Shown piece after piece: positions 34,501-44,740 of a stretch of DNA of 64,000 nucleotides. Within the stretch, counting starts at the first letter, position 1. Each line of letters begins with the position of its first letter. The notes under the pieces were generated by a model. It saw only the letters and a list, made by a program, of their open reading frames with translations, made no database searches and had not been told where the DNA came from. The DNA is from Aradus depressus (lineage: Eukaryota; Arthropoda; Insecta; Hemiptera; Aradidae): NCBI GenBank assembly GCA_963662175.1, contig OY759222.1:12472222-12536221 (forward strand). Direction: 5' to 3'. Position numbers and translations under genes: made by a program.

Positions 34501-34687
34501 ATACTGATATCTTCATTTATCAGCTTACAGATTAAACAAAAATCACCTTTCATCCATGGATATTCAAGATTACAAATAGAGTGACATGTATAAAAAAGGA
34601 AAATGATAAAGAGAATAATAATTCACGGTGTTTAATAAAAAATAAGACAATGTACTATTGAAGCCCATTTAGATTTCTTATCTGAGA
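31541..34687. other. Intergenic, between glass and boss: repeats only
   Basis: At 31575-31615 the reverse strand carries a hammerhead-like core (tcatgatgggaattcttcccgaaac). A segment at 32110-32500 is repeated in the same orientation at 35100-35580 (shared words taacaccttccaatt, cgaccaaaaag, gaacctttattct, agcacattaaaa). A 69-codon frame at 33235-33444 shows no known similarity. No exon recognised. Confidence 0.45.
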
Positions 34688-34917
34688 GCTTTAAGCATGC
34701 CATCCTTTGGATAGGAACGTTAAAGAATTGTCCCGAGCCTGTTCGATGTTATGTACTAGTTAAATAAAAAAAATCTTACTTCAGGTAACTAAACTTGGAT
34801 AATCAAAATTTAAGACTCCCACAGTAGAGTAGGGGCTTATGACTACCAGAGCTCTCTGATAGTGGAGATATGGCCTCACAGTTAAAGGCCGGGCATGAGT
34901 CACAAATAACTAATTGA
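34688..34917 (+). repeat. tRNA-derived SINE, degraded
   Basis: Recognisable as gagctttaagcatgccatcc, cccgagcctgttcgatgt, gactcccacagtagagta and ggccgggcatgagtcacaaa; the tRNA head is missing and many substitutions show that it is old. Confidence 0.65.
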
Positions 34918-35099
34918 AATGTCCATTGGCCTGATGCAATTTTTCCTTTACCGAGCATTTGATGATTTTCGTTTGATATAATAATAAATTGAAGACAACG
35001 CAACTTCATGTAAATGCTGTAAATATTCCAATAGAAGTAGAATATGTAAGGCACTATATTATGTATTGTACTGGAAGAATTAAAACAATTTATTTAATA

Positions 35100-35580
35100 T
35101 AAATTGCTAAATCAATAACTCACGGATTATATTCTTATGCTGATGACAAACTTTTTTCTAAAACTAAATTGCATGGGTTAGAAGACAAAAAGTGCTATCT
35201 AATATATGTATATTTGAAAAACTAAACTAAAAAAAAAATTGGAAGGTATATATATAAAGTTTTCAGAAGATGTAACACCTTCCAATTTTTTGAAACACAC
35301 TTTCAGCGTTGAAATGGATTATTATACATTAATATCAAACGAAAATCATCAAATCCTATTGACCAGATATCTGTTTTCACTAACCATATTTATCTCTAAA
35401 GTTTCGACCAAAAAGAAGTTATTTTTATGTATTTTACCACAAAAAAAATGCCATATTCCGAAAAAAGAATGAAGAACCTTTATTCTAATATATTTTGTTG
35501 CTCTACTCGGAAAAAAAAAAAAAAAAAAAAAAAAGGTCTAGAAGCACATTAAAACCCCAAATTTTTATATAGAGATGGAA
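35100..35580 (+). repeat. Second copy of the segment at 32110-32500
   Basis: Direct repeat of the upstream segment, diverged and with a long A-run at 35510-35534. The word atcaaacgaaaatcatcaaat at 35336 is the inverse of atttgatgattttcgtttgat at 34957-34977. It may be part of an unidentified transposon pair. Confidence 0.5.
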
Positions 35581-35671
35581 AATGGCCCTACGTTGAAACA
35601 TGACTTTAAAATAAAACATATTAGGAATCTAGACAATAAATAAATAAAGAATCAATATGAATTTAATAATA

Positions 35672-36058
35672 TCTTACTTATTTATGGTTTTTAAATTTGA
35701 TAAAATTAGGCAATTAGGTATATTTATTTTCAATAATACTTTATTTCATTATCCTTAGACGTTTCGACTTACAAGTCATTTTCAATTCTAAAAACAAATT
35801 ACATTTAATAATAACAACATTAAAATTTTTGTCATAACTATTTTTTTTACATACAATATTACAAAGAAATATAAAAAAAAATAGTTATGACAATCAAAAA
35901 TTTTAATGTTGTTATTATTAAATGTAATTTGTTTTTAGAATTGAAAATGACTTGTAAGTCGAAACGTCTAAGGATAATAAAATAAAGTATTATTGAAAAT
36001 AAATATACCTAATTGCCTAATTTTACAAAATTGAAAAATCATAAATAAATAATGTTAA
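35672..36058. repeat. Large foldback: two 180-bp inverted arms
   Basis: The left arm (35672-35852) and right arm (35873-36058) are nearly exact inverses, separated by about 20 bp. Each arm contains gacttgtaagtcgaaacgtc, with the layout GA-hairpin-CGAAACGTC, i.e. a degenerate hammerhead-like core. The arms are little diverged, so this is a recent or conserved structure. No coding sequence. Confidence 0.85.
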
Positions 36059-38202
36059 TGACGGACGTTTGACGTATTAAGAATCAGAATATAGTAAAAA
36101 TAACAGTGTCTGTTGGAGAGCGACAGGGACAAGATATTTGTGGAAAGAAGCCACAAAACTGAATCCAGTTAAAGGAGTCTAGTAATCTTCTTATTTTATT
36201 TCCCTTGAAAAGCTAGAAAAATATTATTTTGTAACAGATAAGTACAATGTGCATAATCACGAATAAATGGAAACGTATATAGATAATATTTATTTATTTT
36301 GGAATCAAATAATTTAATTTCAGTTAAAAATGTTATCAGTAAAAATGTTCTTCTTAACAGGTTGTGTCGGGGCAAAAGTATGCCAGTTAAGCGAAATCTT
36401 CGGTTAAGAGGGATTATGTTTCTGTAAGTTCATTTTTCTTTCAAAGATGTCATCGTTAGGAAATATTTTGAAAAGATTTCACGCTCCTTCACTTCCCAGC
36501 TCACACGAAGTTCAACTCATCGTCAAGTAACAGTACGTCAAGTAAAAAGTACTATACATTATTTAAATGTTTATGAGTTCTTTTGTATAGTATCACAACT
36601 GAGATCTTTCTAATAAGTTCTGGAAGAAGTCTCGGAAAAAAATAAACCGACGAAGGAAAATATAATTTTAACTAGGCATTTGACAAAAACATGTTCTCTA
36701 AAAATTTCTTCTCGGAAAAGCAATGACAATTTGACTACTGTGCCGGTGAGCTTGCATTAACCAATTGTTTTTTATTTATTCTTGAAGTATGAGTTGTTTA
36801 TGATTTTCTGTACGAGTCAATTATGATTTTCTAAATCTCCATTTGACAATTATGGTGTTTCATCATTCAATTCAGCATTATTAATTTTCTATTCATTAAG
36901 AGAAAAAAAAAAAAAAACAGTGTTTTAAGCTCTATCTTGTTTATATAATTTCATATATATTTATGTTCACATAGGTACAGTTGTGTTTCTGAGAAAAGTA
37001 TTGTAAACAAGTTGAGAAAAGTATTGTTTACGAATGGTTTCAGATTCCCGGAGGACATGCTTACAATAAGTAACATGCAAAATCCTCTTATCTTTTCACA
37101 TATTTTAATATCAAATTAATGCGAGTTAACAGATTTGTTACACCTTTCATAAATTATGTATAAAAATATTTTAAAACATAAAATTAAAAATTTTTAAAAA
37201 CCCCGACACAATAAAAACATTTTTTTGTTCATTCTTTTCTTTTACTGAAACCTTGGTGGAGAGAGCTTTTTTGGAGGGGGGCTGGGGGGGGGAAGGGCTT
37301 GGCCTTATAAATATTTGAGCTCAAACTCCAAGTCTCTAGCTGTAATAGAGGCCGAGATCCCTACACAGGCTCTGATGAACCTGAATATCTTGGAGACGAC
37401 ATACCCGATTTCCACCAAACATGACTAAGAACCATCTCGCAAATGTCAGCTTTTAAAACGTAAAAACCGCTTTGAAATCTGTTCAGCCGTCTTGGAGCTA
37501 CTATGCCACAGACACACACACACACAGACTAAGGCTTCAAACTTATAACACCCCTCCATTTGCCTAATAACATAAGTACATCCAAATGATCTCAAGTAAG
37601 TACTGATATAAAATAAAAAAATTAATAAAATTCATTACACTGAATTTTTATTTAAAATAATTATATTTGTTTTATTGTAGATACCCGAAACATGTATTTA
37701 TCCCCATTTTCCATATTTATCTCTGATAGCAGGTCCTCAAGATGGCAAATTTATGCCGAAACGAAGATCAATAAATAAAAAAAAGTGATGTGGTGAGCTA
37801 ACGAGTGGACATCTTATTACTCTTTATTATTTTTGCAATGTACTTACTTTATGCAAGAGATAATCTTGCAAAATGTTATAATCTGAGATAGATAAAGTTA
37901 TTAATATTATTATTATCGCATGTGGGGGCGTAGGAATATTGATGAATGATGAACAGTACTAGCTGGATATCACGCTTCTCACTCTACTCGTATTCATAAA
38001 GCTCCATTTTTTTTTTTTTTCTTTTTATCTTTATAGTGTTATTGTATAATTTAATGTTTCATTGAAGGTCGTCTCCTCTGACAGTCAATAGAACAAAGCA
38101 GTTGTTTTCTTTGTGTGTCATTTATAACTATGTGTTGTTCCATTTCTGTAAACTTCAACTAGAAGTTTTAAATTTAATTTATATTTTTAAACGTTTTTTA
38201 TA
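36059..38202. other. Intergenic, upstream of boss
   Basis: A/T-rich. At 37300-37560 lies a dispersed repeat ending in cacagacacacacacacacaga, and at 37737-37775 a hammerhead-like segment (cctcaagatggcaaatttatgc then cgaaacga). No exon recognised. Confidence 0.45.
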
Positions 38203-38524
38203 GGTTAGGTTAGGTTTTATGATTCATGCCCGGGCTTTAACTACGAAGTCATATCGCCTACTACCAGAGCGCTCTTTCGTCACTCTCGTGGACATGAGCC
38301 CGACTCTACTGTGGGAGTCCTAAATTTTTATTCACCGAGAGCAGGGGTCTTTAACGAGTACCTGACATCGTACAGGCTCTGGACCATCGCTTAACGAAGG
38401 ATGGAGTGCTTAAGTTTATTTTATCTCCCAGATAAAATAAACTAAGGGCCTCGGTCGGGTTTCGAACCCACGTTCTTGAGCTCAGAAGCAAGCTTGCATA
38501 CCACTGAGCTACCGGCGCCCTCAA
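38203..38524 (-). mobile_element. tRNA-derived SINE with target duplication
   Basis: Reverse-strand copy from a TTAGG-type tail (ggttaggttaggttttat) to the head (ctgagctaccggcgccctc), with B box gggtttcgaaccc. Flanks carry gttttttata at 38193-38202 and 38525-38534. It has a small central deletion. Confidence 0.87.
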
Positions 38525-39017
38525 GTTTTTTATATATTTATAAGTGGGAAAATATATAATATATAAATAAGTCATAAAAAAAAATATGTATGTATTCACA
38601 ATTCGAAAAATCTAAACTTTTTCTTACAATTTTCTGAAGAACTGTAATTTTCTATTGCTCCAATTATTTTCGCTTTATCTTTCCCTCTCATTATACTCAT
38701 TTCACGTAATGAATAACTTGAAATATTTATAAAAAAGGCTTAACTACAATAAATATTTCTGCTAGTCAAAGAGCTTCTGGTTCCAAAAAGAAAAAAAATG
38801 TTATTATTGATTCTTGCAAGGATGGTTTTACCAGGCGGCCAGAGGAGAGGTGGAGTGGGGGGTTGTGTTTTGTAGTGTGATGGTAACCACTGGAGACATC
38901 TCTTCTACCCAACTAATCCTTTTAGTATACTGTTTATTTTTGGAACATTATACAATTTTTTTTTGTTTTCATTATCTTTAAATTGTTTACAAAACATATA
39001 TATATACTATTTTTAAA
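38525..39017 (+). promoter_or_regulatory. Presumed 5' flank of the boss-like gene
   Basis: The stretch before the first coding exon, with a G/C-richer patch at 38820-38900 (accaggcggccagaggagag, ggagtggggggttg) and an A/T tract (catatatatatactat) just upstream of the start codon. No core promoter element is definable; the call rests on position only. Confidence 0.3.
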
Positions 39018-39141
39018 ATGACAAAAGTATTCCTTTTTGGAGTCCAATTACTTCTTAGGCTTATTGTGTTGTCATCAACAGAACACATTTGTGACAGTCA
39101 AAATTATATTTATAAACAACCTGGAGATGTTATTATTACTG
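39018..39141 (+). CDS. boss: boss-like receptor, exon 1: start and signal peptide
   Basis: The ATG at 39018 opens MTKVFLFGVQLLLRLIVLSS, a typical signal peptide, followed by TEHICDSQNYIYKQPGDVII-T. The GDVII(T)G start is how class C receptor ligand-binding domains begin after the signal peptide. Donor gtaagt at 39142 leaves one base. Joining the six exons gives 2334 nt (778 codons including stop) without interruption, which supports this start. Confidence 0.75.
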
Positions 39142-39378
39142 GTAAGTACATACTATACCTAGAGCATATATTTCCGAAATGGTATTTAAAAAAATAAATA
39201 TGAAAATTGTTTTAAACCGTTATAGTAGATATAATATAGTTGATACAGATTTCTAAAATATGATTTAATAAAACAGTAGATAATATTTATCTGAAAGAAA
39301 AAAACAATTCTACCGGGGGTTGTTCATAGGCTGGTTAAAATTTTTATAATACTCTTTGCATTCAAAAAAAAATAATAG

Positions 39379-39397
39379 ACCCCCCCCCCCCCCCCCC
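39379..39397. repeat. C-run in boss intron 1
   Basis: Seventeen or more consecutive C bases; the length is likely uncertain in the assembly. Confidence 0.85.
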
Positions 39398-39681
39398 ACA
39401 CACAACCCCCTTCAAGGGCAGTTTTTCAAGAAAATGTATATTTAAGTGTTAAGATTTTATTTTATTAATTTGCCATATTGTGGCGCCTGCTTTACTCCAT
39501 GTAATAATAATTGTTTTATTGAAATTTTATTATTATTTAAATAATTTAAAAAAAAATGAAAGAGGTAATGTAGTACAACTACTTATTTCCTAAGACTGTT
39601 GTTTTAATTTTTACAAAGGTCCCCAGGTAACCACGCCATCATTATTGTTCATTCTAGTATACCTATATATATACTATAATG

Positions 39682-40035
39682 GAGGGCGCCGGTAGCTCAG
39701 TGGTATGCGTGCTTGACTTCTGAGCTCAAGGTCGTGGGTTCGTAGCCCGACCGAGGCCCTTAGTTTATTTTATCTGGGAGGTAAAATAAACTTAAGCACG
39801 CCGTCCTTCGGATGGGACGTTAAGCGATGGTCCCGAGCCTGTACGATGTCAGGTACTCGTTAAAGACCCCTACCCTAGATGAATAAAAATTTAGGGTAGG
39901 CAAAATTTAGGACTCCCACAGTAGAGTCGGGCTCATGTCCACCAGAGTGACGAAAGAGCGCTCTGGTAGTAGGCGATATGACCTAGTAGTTAAAGCCCGG
40001 GCATGAGTCATAAAACCTAAACCTAAACCTAAACC
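39682..40035 (+). mobile_element. tRNA-derived SINE, reference-quality copy
   Basis: Complete copy: head gagggcgccggtagctcagtgg (A box), B-box region gtgggttcgtagccc, full body, and a tail of four AAACCT units. The 12-bp target duplication tatactataatg flanks it (39670-39681, 40036-40047). It lies in boss intron 1 in sense orientation and ends 80 bp before exon 2. Confidence 0.92.
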
Positions 40036-40115
40036 TATACTATAATGAACAAAAACTAATTACTTGTTACTTTTTGTTATTTATTTTATAAATATTTATT
40101 CTTGTTATTTTTCAG

Positions 40116-40244
40116 GACTGTTGGGTTTACATTCAGGGCCCAACTGTTCAGTGATTGAAACCGAAGGACTGGATATAGCCCACTCTTTGATCTCTGTCGT
40201 TCAAGCTGTAAGAGCCAATAATCTTATGCCGGGAGTGAGGATTG
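40116..40244 (+). CDS. boss: boss-like receptor, exon 2: ligand-binding domain start
   Basis: Acceptor ttttcag (ends 40115), donor gtaagt (40245); phase 1 in and out. It encodes LLGLHSGPNCSVIETEGLDI then AHSLISVVQAVRANNLMPGV-RIG. This is the first lobe of the periplasmic-binding-like ectodomain of class C receptors: GLLxxH..., a Cys, then a long helix ending in a segment before the conserved G-x-x-IYDTC of the next exon. Confidence 0.85.
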
Positions 40245-41035
40245 GTAAGTAATGAAGTCATATCAATAGACCAAATGGAAATATTTTTAATATATTTGGT
40301 AGGTAGCATTTCTGAATAAGTTGATCATAAGAAAACATCTAATTCACTTCAGACATTATTTTTAAAAAAACATTTGTTTGTGCAGTTAGTACACACGTTT
40401 GAACTTCCGTACTCTTCTAGGTTCAGTTTAACTTTGTGCTAATAGTCTATATTTTTATTTTTATTAACAATGGTACAGGGTAGGAAATAATTTAATTCAG
40501 GAAATTTTTTAAATCATACAGTATGTTGGTAACAATTTTTATTTACAGTTAGGTAAGGTTACATTCATTTATTAACTTATAGATGTTGCCTTAAAGATAT
40601 TAATATAAATATGATATAGATTAATTAATGAATTAAGTGTTTTGTACATTTGACTCTGATGATGGAACAGAATTTTCGTGTGTAACGCATGACACGATGG
40701 GCTTATGGATAACTAAAGTAAGAAATATAAGGCAATGTATAGAATAACGGGTATAAAACAAAAATCAACTACTTACCATTTTTATCTCCATTTTCTTTGC
40801 CTATTAATTATTAAATAATAAAAAATTAAATCTCCTCGATTGTTTTTGTTTATTATTTAAAAGTAAATGAGATTATTGTAAAATCGTAAAATTGTTTTCG
40901 GAATTCTAGAATAAAATATTTAATTATATATAGAATTTATTTTTGTCAAGACTAGAGGTTTCAACATATAGTAATAAATATGTTCTATAAAAAGAATATT
41001 ATGACTAATATGAGTGAAAAAATATTTACAGATCG

Positions 41036-41079
41036 GCAATTTTGATGATAGGGATTAATTCCCGAAATGTCTAAATTGC
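41036..41079 (+). ncRNA. Candidate minimal hammerhead ribozyme (type I fold)
   Basis: Fold: stem I GCAATT (41036-41041) with AATTGC (41074-41079); core TTGATGA (one change from CTGATGA); stem II GGGA-UUAAU-UCCC (41051-41063); GAAA at 41064-41067; then TGTC, putting the expected cleavage site after C41071. Stem III is almost absent, as in the dimer-type hammerheads described from Penelope-like elements. The C-to-T change at the first core base probably lowers activity. It belongs to a dispersed family (31575, 52755, 52990, 56970, 57175) and sits in a boss intron. Confidence 0.45.
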
Positions 41080-41197
41080 TAGGTTGTGAAAACAAAAAAA
41101 ATAAATGTTATAAAGCTGTGAAAAAATATATAATATATAAATTCAGAATTTTACTACACGAACCTAATGTGATTTTATTTATTTATTTTTTTTCAAG

Positions 41198-41296
41198 GGT
41201 TATCTATCTACGACACCTGTTCACAACAGGAAATGGCACAGAAAGCCCTGGTGTCCGCTCTCGTCGAAGCTGAGTGTTCTCAATCCTTCTTTGCTG
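41198..41296 (+). CDS. boss: boss-like receptor, exon 3
   Basis: Acceptor tttcaag (ends 41197), donor gtatgt (41297), phase 1 in and out. It encodes LSIYDTCSQQEMAQKALVSA then LVEAECSQSFFA. Together with the end of exon 2 this gives (G)LSIYDTCS, the class C ectodomain hallmark equivalent to the xxxIxDTCS of metabotropic glutamate receptors. Confidence 0.87.
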
Positions 41297-41367
41297 GTAT
41301 GTTATTATTTATTTTTTCAATTAATTCACACTTGTTTTATAATATTATATATATATATATTCTACTG

Positions 41368-41580
41368 ATTGAATGTAATTTTGCCTACCTAGATTTATTT
41401 ACCTAGGGTAGGGGTTTTAAACGAGTAACTGACATGGTACGGTCTCGGAACTATCGCTTAACGTCTCGTTCAAAGGACGACGTGCTCAAGGTTTTTTCAC
41501 CTAGATAAAAAATCTAGGAGGGTTTCGAACATGCGATCCTGACAATAGACAAGCACGTTACCTCTCAGCTACCGGCGCCC
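41368..41580 (-). repeat. tRNA-derived SINE, old copy
   Basis: Reverse-strand body and head (tttgcctacctagatttatt, cgcttaacgtctcg, ggagggtttcgaac, cagctaccggcgccc), with many substitutions and no tail. It lies in boss intron 3. Confidence 0.72.
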
Positions 41581-42214
41581 AATGTCAACGTATATTAAAC
41601 AATAATATATGTTGACAGGAGGTGTAATGGAATTTTAATAATGATAGTTATATATGAGGCCAAATGACGAAGGAGCGATACGCCTGATTAATTGGCACAA
41701 TATTCTTTATGACTTTTCAAAAAAATTACATAACTTTTAAAATAATCTAAGTGATTATTTATGGATTACTAAAAACCAATCTTTCTAGAAATTAATTAAC
41801 TCATAGCTACTTGGTCAGAGTGACTCGATAATAAGCTAAGGTTTATTACGTTCACAGTAAAGACTAATATCCAACTTCTGTATATCGCTTCTGCCATTGT
41901 ATCGGGTAAAATATTGTGACATATTGAAAAAAAACAAAAAAAAAACGCTAACTCCTTGCTGTTGACTGCAGATTATTGGAGCAATAAAGTATTATTAATA
42001 AAATATAATATTATCCATGATGAAATTGTAGCTATTTTCTTGAAAGAGGATTGATCCCATTTAAACGATCATTGTCGACGCTAAGACGGAAATAACTATT
42101 TTGATTTGGTCCCTGTGCAGGGAATACAAAATAACTTACAAAAATACAATTTTACTAATAACAAATTCTATGTTTAGTATTCGCCGAAATTTTTCCGACA
42201 AAAATTTGAAAAAG

Positions 42215-42890
42215 TTCCTGTCTGTACATGTGTGTTTCTTTGAATACGGTAACTCCCGATATAGAATAAAATGTATCGACACGAAATTTTATACGTGTAT
42301 CCAGAACCCTATAAAGACGACACCTGCTGATTTTCAGTCAAATCGGCCAAAGTGAAGGGGAGATTAGGGGGGAGGCTTAACACAAAAACTCTAATAACAG
42401 AATAATATTAGGGCGCCGGTAGCTCAGTTGTATGCGTGCTTGACTTCTGAGCTCAAGATCGTGGGTTCGTAACCCGACCGAGGCCCTTAGTTTATTTTAT
42501 CTGGGAGGTAAAATAAACTTAAGCATGCCGTCCTTCGGATGGGACGTTATGCGATGGTCCCGAGCTTGTACGATGTCAGGTACTTGTTAAAGACCCCTAC
42601 CCTAGGTGAATAAAAATTTAGGGTAGGCAAAATTTAGGACTCTCACAGTAGAGTCGGGCTCATGTCCACTAGAATGACGAAAGAGCGCTCTGGTAGTAGG
42701 CGATATGACCTCGTAGTTAAAGCCCGGGCATGAGTCAAAAAACCTAACCTAACCCAGAATAATATTATAAAATTATACAAAATAATTTAATGTATCGAAA
42801 CAAAATTTAATATGAAGATTCAGAAGCCTCTGTAAGTGATTAATTCGTTCTGGGGAAGTACATTGCCAATGATTGGCCGAAATGTGTGTA
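42215..42890 (-). repeat. Family B repeat on the reverse strand, split by a SINE
   Basis: Words gattttcagtcaaatcggcc, ataaaatgtatcgacacgaa and, right of the SINE, gattaattcgttctggggaagt are family B in reverse. The two halves flank the SINE at 42411-42754. Confidence 0.7.
42411..42754 (+). mobile_element. tRNA-derived SINE with 13-bp target duplication
   Basis: Full-length copy from gggcgccggtagctcag to cctaacctaacc. The exact duplication cagaataatatta lies at 42398-42410 and 42755-42767. It is inserted into a family B repeat within boss intron 3, so the order of insertion is family B first, SINE second. Confidence 0.93.
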
Positions 42891-42996
42891 ATAATATGTG
42901 TGCGGACTGGTCAAATGGCTCTCCGGGCAACACCGGATACTGGAATTAGTTAATTTATTATTTAAACAATTATTATCATTATTATTATTTTGTCAG

Positions 42997-43249
42997 CAAG
43001 CATGATGACGGTAGAGACAGAAGCACAAATTTGGAATTTGTCCTCAAACCTGGGCCTATCGATGTCCAATCTGGGCGGAAGAGAAACAGCCCATCCTGGA
43101 GGCGCAGAAGTGGCCCGCATCCTGACAGAGCTCCACTGGACAGTGGTGGATCACCTGATAGCAACTAGTGGTCATCTCTTGGAGGAGTTTCTCAGAGAGG
43201 CCTCCCTTCACAGGATCTGTCTTCGGAGTCTTACACCCTCTGCACATAT
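42997..43249 (+). CDS. boss: boss-like receptor, exon 4
   Basis: Acceptor tttgtcag (ends 42996). It encodes ASMMTVETEAQIWNLSSNLG, LSMSNLGGRETAHPGGAEVA, RILTELHWTVVDHLIATSGH and LLEEFLREASLHRICLRSL. The middle corresponds to the class C ILxxLxW(T)xV strand before lobe 2. The 3' boundary is uncertain: the next exon needs an incoming phase of 2, and the only matching donor before the stop is gtttgt at 43250, which is weak. With that donor the full frame closes exactly. An unseen micro-exon is the alternative. Confidence 0.72.
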
Positions 43250-44150
43250 GTTTGTATATGTTTAATAATTCTTTATGTGTCTTTATGTATCTTCCAAATT
43301 AAAAATAGAAATATTACAGGCAAGTGCTTGTATACCAAGACACATAAAGTACAAGAGATTCAATTTTTCTTGCCTATGCTTAAATTATATAATTTTAGGG
43401 GTATACTGATAATTTCAATAATTAATTTTGGGTCTTTAATATGTTGTATCACTTCCATCCCTTGGAGCTTGGTTTAGGTTAAAAAAGGCGGCACCTCGAA
43501 ATTTGAGGACACCTCATGTCCACATTTATGCCAGTAAGAACATTTATTATAAATAGACTAACATACATTAAAATCTATTACTAAATGGAATAATTTTCAT
43601 TTCCCTTTAATATATTCTTCTTGAAATTAAGGAATGTTAGACAATTACCCCCCTTTCACAAAACATTAAAAAAGCGGTAATCAGTTGGCGACATATAGCT
43701 AAATTATTATTGAATTAAATATACTGTGAAGAAAATAAATGATAGCTCAACCACTTGTAAAGAAATAATATTGTAGCCTCCAACATTTGTGGAGAAATGA
43801 ATTTTATATAGAGAAATGGGTTAGCTTTACTTGTGAGGAAGTAAGTTTGTAGATTACTAGACTTACTAGAGTTACACTATGCTGCTTCACTCACCAACTG
43901 GGATCTTTATCTTCATGTTACTTAATGTTAAATTAAAATACCTCTCGCAAATTTAGCCAAGAAAAATTTGCGAGAGGTATTTTAATTTAATATTAATCCT
44001 TGGGGCTAGAGAATATACATAGGCAATCATTGTTCTTTAATCTTTCCAGTTAGATTCTAAACTACATTGGCATTGCATAATAAAATATAGATATTTACAT
44101 ATGAGAAGGCGGGCAAAACAGAATACAACTAGGGTCTTACTTGTGGAGGC
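43250..44150 (+). other. boss intron 4, first part
   Basis: A/T-rich, with the perfect hairpin at 43924-43994 described separately. No repeat family recognised. Confidence 0.5.
43924..43994. repeat. Near-perfect 31-bp hairpin
   Basis: Arms 43924-43954 and 43964-43994 pair at all 31 positions in RNA (one is a G-U wobble), with a 9-nt loop agccaagaa. The central arm word is acctctcgcaaattt. Stem length and small loop suggest a very recent foldback or a small-RNA hairpin precursor. No second copy was seen in the window. Confidence 0.85.
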
Positions 44151-44312
44151 GGAGGAGCAGCAGGGCAGGGCATTTTGAGGTCCAGGACTGAGCATCGTGC
44201 CAGTGGTACCAGATCTTTTAAAGTCCTCCAATTCTCTCCCCTTCTCCAAAATCTGCACTGCTGTCTTGGATCTGCGTTCTTCTTGTTTTCGTTCCAAAGT
44301 CAATATTCCTAT
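44151..44312 (-). CDS. Candidate antisense coding exon inside boss intron 4
   Basis: On the minus strand a frame of about 54 codons runs from a TAG that can be a splice acceptor (about 44313) to a consensus donor GTAAGA (plus 44145-44150): GILTLERKQEERRSKTAVQI, LEKGRELEDFKRSGTTGTML, then SPGPQNALPCCSSAST. GC content is well above the flanks and the first half is a charged helix. The acceptor lacks a good pyrimidine tract. I do not recognise the protein. It could be an exon of a nested gene on the opposite strand or a fragment carried by a transposon. Confidence 0.4.
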
Positions 44313-44407
44313 TGTCTTTGAGTTGTGTAAACAAACACAACTCTTTGCTGACCCAAAAAATCCTCTCGTAATTTCGCCGCATCACAGTACTTACATTAGT
44401 ATATTTA

Positions 44408-44440
44408 TAACTAAACCTGAAGATGTTGTAGTGCCAAAAC
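44408..44440 (+). repeat. Hammerhead-like repeat end
   Basis: cctgaagatgttgtagtgcc followed by aaaactg; related to the inverted pair at 5577-5690. The flank gtgaaatagacaatattt at 44467 recurs at 24600 and 54425. Confidence 0.4.
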
Positions 44441-44609
44441 TGATAGTTTTAATGTGAACGTTTTTTGTGAAATAGACAATATTTCAAAAAGATAACATGC
44501 ACATAAAATGCAGAATTAGGATAATTTTTCGTCACCTCACTAAGCCAAAAATCACTCTTGGGTTCATTAAGCGCATAACTGTCATGATGTTTATCTCTAT
44601 TGTTTTCAG

Positions 44610-44740
44610 AACAAAGATTGAAGATGGGAGTACTGTCGTTATTATTATGAGATCTGACGAAATCTATCAACTGTTGCCCCACTTAGCACAATCAAGAGTT
44701 CTGTGTGTTCCTTTGGATGGAAAATATCATCAAATCACAG
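44610..44740 (+). CDS. boss: boss-like receptor, exon 5
   Basis: Acceptor tgttttcag (ends 44609), donor gtaata (44741); phase 2 in, 1 out. It encodes TKIEDGSTVVIIMRSDEIYQ, then LLPHLAQSRVLCVPLDGKYH-QIT. The VVIIMRSDEIYQLL strand-helix is the usual lobe-2 segment of class C ectodomains (compare VVVLFxxxxxxxxLL). Confidence 0.85.

Noticed and set aside
38351..38599. An 82-codon minus-strand frame containing APVAQWYASLLLSSRTWVRN
   Set aside because: This is the translated tRNA-like head of a SINE, a common false protein in insect annotations.
39682..39760. A genuine tRNA gene
   Set aside because: A and B boxes are present, but the cloverleaf is poor and the same head occurs in many SINE copies, so it is the SINE promoter and not a tRNA.
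40015..40040. Interstitial telomere array
   Set aside because: Only four AAACCT units, located exactly at a SINE tail before its target duplication; it belongs to the SINE.
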